Source: Cristatella mucedo (lineage: Eukaryota; Bryozoa; Phylactolaemata; Cristatellidae). From it: a DNA stretch of 64,000 bases. The notes beneath the pieces were generated by a model that was not told where the DNA came from, made no database searches, and worked only from the letters and a program-made list of their open reading frames with translations. The stretch spans positions 5,462,501-5,526,500 of the forward strand of contig WPIO01000004.1 of NCBI GenBank assembly GCA_009760855.2, written 5' to 3'. Each line of letters starts with the position of its first letter. Within the stretch, counting starts at the first letter, position 1. This document shows positions 59,823 through 64,000 of the stretch, piece by piece. Both the position numbers and the translations under genes were made by a program.

Positions 59823-61899
59823 TCATGCCTCTCGACGCCTTCGCCGCGGCGGCTCCGGCGTCGAGCAGTCTCTGCACGAGCAGCGACGCGGGAAGTCCAC
59901 CAGCTTGCTGATCGCCCTGCCGTCGGCGCACGTCAGCGGCACGCTGAGCGGCTTGGAGCGAGCGCTGCCCTTGCAGCACTCTCGGTTGGCGCAGGCGCCT
60001 TCGCAGCGCTTCTGCTTGATCTTCTGTGCGCTGCGGCAGCCGCTGACCGGATCCGAGTAGAAGTCGCGGTACGTCTTCTCGCGGCACGCCGAGCCGGCCG
60101 CCGCCGTCGTGGGCGCCGACGACGCTGCTGCTGCCGCCGCATCCACGGCCGCCGGCGTCCCGACGGAGGAGGTCGCAGCAGAGCCGTCCGCCGCCGCTGC
60201 CCGCCTGTCGCACAGCTGCCCCTCGTAGCCGTCGCCGCACTCGCACACGTAGCCGATGCGATCGTGGTCGGGCACGCAGCGCCCGTGCACGCACACGTTC
60301 TCGGAGCACGGGTCGTTGGCTGCCGCCGCCGGCGCGCCGCTCCCGCATCCGGGCAGGACGCGGTGCCTGAGCGTGCGCGTGTCGTCGGCGAAGTCCACCT
60401 TCTTGTCGTTGACGTGCACGGCAAGCAGGCAGCCGGCGAGGCTGGGCGCGCCCGGCGACAGCTGGTAGCGCTCGGCCGCCGCCTTCCTCGTTGCCGCCGG
60501 CACGCCGCCGAAGAAGAGCGGCTGCGACGTCTGCAGGTGCTCGACGCGGCCGACGTCGAGGATCGTCTGCGCTCGGGCGCCGTCGACGCGCACCGTCAAG
60601 TTGCTGCGGTTGACGAGTAGCTCGACGACTCGTGGCTCGTCGTCGTTGACCGTCTGGTAGCTGTACAGCTGGTTGCCGAGCGCGTGATTGCCGAGGTGGT
60701 AGCCGACGCGCAATCGCCCGCGGAACAGCTCGACGGCGAGGTAGGCGGCCGAGCTTCCGGCGGCGCCAGCGCCGCCGCCGTGGTACAGGACGACGCCGTC
60801 GCTGGCAGACGTCTGCAGCCGCACGGTCACGTTGATGCCGCGCGGCGCCGCGTAGTCGGGCGTCGCGCTGAGCTGCGCGTAGGCGTCGCCTTGCCGGAAG
60901 CTGAGCGAAGTCAGCTTCTCGCACTTCTTGCCCTCGAAGCCGTCGGCGCACTGGCACTCGTAGTCGCCGGCGCGCTGAAGCAGCGATGACGGCGCGACCG
61001 CTGCGACCGCCGACGACGAGCGCGGCGGCGGAGGCGTCTCGAAGCACATGCCGCCGTTCTGGCAGTCGTGCTGCAGGCACACGCTCGTCTGCTGCATGTC
61101 GATGGGCGGCGGCCGGAACTTGATCTCGCAGTAGCGGCCCGTGTAGCCGGGCGCGCACTCGCACGCGTAGTCGGCCACACGGTCGACGCAGCGCGCACCG
61201 TTCTGGCAGCCGTGACCGACGCAGTCGTCCACGTTGAGCGAACAGTTCTTGCCGGCGTAGCCAGCAGCACAGTCGCAGCGGTAGTCGCGGTCCGTCGCCG
61301 AGCACGAGGCCCCATTTGCGCACGGCCGGCGCTCGGCGCAGAAGTCGACCGCGCGCTCGCAGTGCTGGCCCGCGTAGCCGAACGCGCACGCGCACTCGTA
61401 GTCCTGCACGCGGTCGATGCACGTGGCGCCGTTGGCGCAGCGCTGGTGTCCGTGGCAATCGTCAATGTTGACCTCGCAGCGGTGACCCTTGAAGCCGGCC
61501 TGGCAGCGGCACTCGTAGCGGCCGTACGAGTCAACAACAAGGCAGAGGCCGCCGTTCTCGCACGGCCGGCCGAAGCAGGCGTCGATCTGGTGCTGGCAGC
61601 GCTCACCGTGGTAGCCTGCCGGACACTCGCAGCGGAACTCGCTGAAGCCGCGCGCGTGGCACGTGGCGCCATTCTCGCACGGCGTCGCTGCGCACACGTT
61701 GCACTTGGCCAGCACCGGCGTGGAGCTGTAGTTCTGCAGGCATTGGAAATAGTGCGCCGGCGTGTTGAGCAGCAGCCGGTTCTTCAGGCTGTCGGGGCCG
61801 GAGCACGTGGCGATGCCTGGCTCGCGGTAGTCCATCTTGATCCAGTCGGCCAGCCACTTGAGGTTGCAGTCGCACCAGAGCGGGTTGTTTCCGAGGACT
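59823..61899 (-). CDS. SLIT: SLIT terminal exon: LRRCT, six EGF, laminin G, EGF, CTCK
   Basis: 691 residues in one exon. In order: LRR C-terminal cap ([17 protein letters not shown]); EGF1-5 at about 61705-61095, several with calcium-binding NIDDC or NVDDC starts; a linker ([14 protein letters not shown]) at the position of the known Slit cleavage region; EGF6 with an insertion of about 23 residues (PPPPRSSS...) between its cysteines, about 61080-60915. Then a laminin G domain at about 60915-60390; EGF7 ([11 protein letters not shown]) at about 60315-60210; an Ala/Ser/Thr-rich linker at 60205-60095; and a cystine-knot CTCK ([34 protein letters not shown]) to the stop at 59823-59825. Seven EGFs in total, as in Drosophila Slit. 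Very GC-rich at third codon positions. Confidence 0.95.
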
Positions 61900-62104
61900 C
61901 TGCAGCGCGTGAGAGAGCGAGAGGGGCCCGAATAAAATCGTCCAACAGGGGAGAGAACGCGTCGTCACCGCTGCTGCTGGCCCCTTTGCAGCAAGCCGAT
62001 CTTAATTGCTTGTCGTCCTCAACTCGCGGATCTCCAGGTGTTTCGATCAATGCAATGATTAACATTATTATATTACAACATCTGTACATCGCCCTCGTGT
62101 AACT

Positions 62105-62181
<77 letters not shown>

Positions 62182-62843
62182 GAAGCACTTTACGAGTGCT
62201 GTAAGGGAAGATGTGAATATTGTTGGTGATAACATGCATGCCACCGGCAGCACGAGCACGAGTAGGCAGAGGAAAATTCACACGGGACCAGCAAACGCTG
62301 AGGGAGACGGGCTTTAACTTCTTTTAACTGTGATCAAGACAGGGGGTGGGTGTCGTGACGTCATTCGGGAGTGAGTTTAGGCTTCGGGAGGAGTGTACGA
62401 ACTAAAGGCACGGTCTCCAGAGGATTTGAGGTTGGTTTGAGTCGCAGCTAAACGACTTGACTCAGAAGAGCTGGGGGTACAATGCCTGGCCTGATCGAGG
62501 AGTAGTTCTGATAGGTAGACTGGAGCCAGAGAATGAACGGTGGACCGGAAAGTGAGCGACATAGCGTTGACGTCGATGCGTTGCTTGATGGGCAGCCTGC
62601 AGCAGCGCAGCGCATCGTGCAGCAGTGTCCTCCTAACGGTGTACAGAAGCGCATTTGGCGTGCAGCAAGCATTGCAAGAACAAATAAGGCACTACTTACA
62701 TGTTAACCAGGGAAGTGAGGTCGCGGAAAGATCCAAATGGCAACGTTGACACGTCGTTGGCATGCAGCGACAGGCGCTTGAGGCTGCGAAGTCCTGCAAA
62801 GCTGTCGACGTCGATGCATCGAATCTGATTGTAGCTGAGGATC
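59823..62843 (-). CDS. SLIT: SLIT, 3' part of the gene (two exons seen)
   Basis: Slit is a large secreted repellent that binds Robo receptors through its LRR domains and guides axons and migrating cells. The window holds its C-terminal part: exon 62843-62700 (the last LRRs) spliced in phase 2 to 61899-59823. Joining AT to A gives an Ile codon and the continuous sequence [20 protein letters not shown], the expected LRR-to-LRRCT transition of LRR domain 4. The 5' part (signal peptide, LRR domains 1-3) lies beyond the right edge. Domain content and order match the Slit family with no gap. It converges on CIAO1. Confidence 0.95.
62108..62178. repeat. (CT)n microsatellite
   Basis: About 70 bases of CT on the + strand (GA on the SLIT sense strand). 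Confidence 0.95.
62180..62690 (-). mobile_element. LINE-A 3' fragment in a SLIT intron
   Basis: Diverged ORF end ([20 protein letters not shown] at about 62562-62500) and 3'UTR, in the sense direction of SLIT. The (ATT)n tail is missing and replaced by the CT run. Confidence 0.7.
62700..62843 (-). CDS. SLIT: SLIT leucine-rich-repeat exon
   Basis: 144 bases, exactly 48 residues or two 24-residue LRRs, phase 2 at both ends. It reads [20 protein letters not shown], then [19 protein letters not shown], then RDLTSLVN. The LxxLxLxxN pattern is clear. The acceptor is TTTTGAAG|GA and the donor AACAT|GTAAGT. By position before the last LRRCT it belongs to LRR domain 4. Confidence 0.92.
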
Positions 62844-64000
62844 CTTCAAAAGGGCAACAAAAGTTCATGAATCAGCAAATTTTCCGAGAACGGCGCGACC
62901 TATCTTTTTGTAACCGGGACGGAGGTCCTGAGAACAAGAGACCGTCGATGCTCGCTCGACACAGAAACTTAGCTCTGGCTAAGCCCACAAGTTCCCCAAG
63001 ACGTGCGTAGCCAAGTCTCTGCGCCATTGCGCCCTCGTCACTCCTCCTCTCGCCCATCCCGCTGTTGCGGCCTAGCAGTAGCATGCCTACGACGTGGCTT
63101 CAGCAGCAGCAGCACTACTCTGCAGCCAAGTCGTGGCTTTGAGCCATGCAGCAGCACAAAATTCTTTATTGCCGACTGCTATTACTCATCGGCCGCTACA
63201 TCAATGAGATCTGTTGAATCAGCTGGCTTTTACTTTACCGTCTTCTGTATCAAGGGGCTACCGAGCTTGAGCCTTGCAACCCTAGAGCTAACTGCCTTTC
63301 CCCCCTGGGACCAAAGCGAGCGCCCACACGTGGAAGCAATCGGTGGCAGATAACTGTGTCGATCATCCCGGTGTTAAGGGCTGCAGCAAAACTCCCTTCT
63401 CGGCATGGAATCCTGAAATGGTGGCTGAATTCTGTTTGCATTCAGTGGTCGCATAAAGAACTCGCTGTAAACATCCTTAAGTCACTGTCCACCATGCTTC
63501 CTGCTACCATTTTATGAAGGCAAGTGGGCACTGGTGGTGGGGGGGGGGTAAGCAGCGAGTGCTCTTCCGATAGACCTTTGGCCAACCAAATTACCAGTCG
63601 ACTCACGTGCACAATGATACAACCACTTGAAACGTAAGATGTGACTCGAAGCCATGCTGAGGCCTCGCCCCTTTGACCTCGATCTTTAGGGCTCGATCAC
63701 GGTGCCTGCCACCGATAGATCCCAAATTGGCACCCTTTCGGCATTTACTGCCTTTTCTGCAAACCTAGTTTTGATTTCAAAACAGTGCATCTGCATGCTT
63801 CGTATGAAGTACATTGCATAGCCAGCCTGAAGGAATCCCTCTCAAAATCTCTGGAGACTGCTTTCAACGAGCGCAGATCTACTTTCTAAAAGAAAGCAAC
63901 CACTGGGCAAGGATATTTTCTAGTGAGTCCACACTTATGGTCCGAGCTCGAGGATCTGTGATGATGATCCTCTAGCTTCGGTCTGTAGCTTGCTGCTGCT
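62844..64000 (-). other. presumed SLIT intron, no exon recognised
   Basis: Neither strand shows a further LRR exon or a repeat copy. A G10 run lies near 63539-63548. Confidence 0.5.

Larger units (their letters stand above)
61900..62699 (-). other. SLIT: SLIT intron
   Basis: 800 bases with donor AT|GTAAGT (- strand, from 62699) and acceptor CTGCAG|AG ending at 61900. It contains a CT run and a LINE-A fragment. Confidence 0.9.

Noticed and set aside
59623-61458. 611-codon - strand frame
   Set aside because: It overlaps SLIT in another frame; Arg/Ala-rich shadow of the true reading frame.
61068-62102. 344-codon + strand open frame
   Set aside because: It is antisense to the SLIT EGF/LRRCT exon. 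GC-rich coding DNA leaves few stops on the other strand, and its Val/Ala/Arg-rich product resembles nothing.

Overview
This is a window of nuclear DNA from an animal, almost certainly an invertebrate bilaterian. The genes have spliced exons with GT-AG introns. Most of the sequence is non-coding and filled with non-LTR retrotransposon fragments, tRNA-derived SINEs, Tigger/pogo-type DNA transposon remnants and very long CT/GA and TA microsatellites. The Slit gene fixes Bilateria, and its seven EGF repeats (six before and one after the laminin G domain) resemble protostome Slits more than the nine-EGF vertebrate ones. I cannot name the species.

Two genes can be read with confidence. The first is CIAO1 on the + strand, a WD40 protein of cytosolic iron-sulfur cluster assembly. 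It is complete: five exons between 11842 and 59144, with consistent splice phases and a 344-residue product. Its four introns (about 5.3, 13.4, 21.1 and 6.5 kb) make up most of the window. The second is SLIT on the - strand, the secreted Robo ligand. Its 3' part is present: a 144-base leucine-rich-repeat exon (62843-62700) and a 2,077-base terminal exon (61899-59823) running from the last LRR C-terminal cap to the stop. The two genes converge, with 678 bases between their stop codons. A third, weaker call is a - strand first exon (2890-2630) resembling the N-terminus of an FLVCR/SLC49 major-facilitator transporter, in a GC-rich stretch.

Layout: 1-3440 is GC-rich, with the transporter-like exon and a possible terminal exon at 30-383. 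3441-11712 holds repeats and two LINE families, ending only about 130 bases before the CIAO1 start codon. 11713-59144 is CIAO1; its introns hold at least nine LINE-A fragments, about five SINE-1 copies, a broken Tigger transposase gene, two recent tandem duplications, several perfect hairpins and a 280-base polypyrimidine block. 59145-59822 is the shared 3' region, 59823-62843 is SLIT, and 62844-64000 is presumed SLIT intron.

I found no convincing undescribed molecular system. The most informative observations are: SINE-1 shares its 3' tail with LINE-A (a probable SINE-LINE partnership); a SINE-2 copy has a paralogous empty site; inverted LINE-A pairs lie inside one transcription unit; the 3' third of SLIT lies in a single exon; the SLIT cleavage linker lacks the basic residue of the vertebrate site; and microsatellites directly abut two CIAO1 splice sites.
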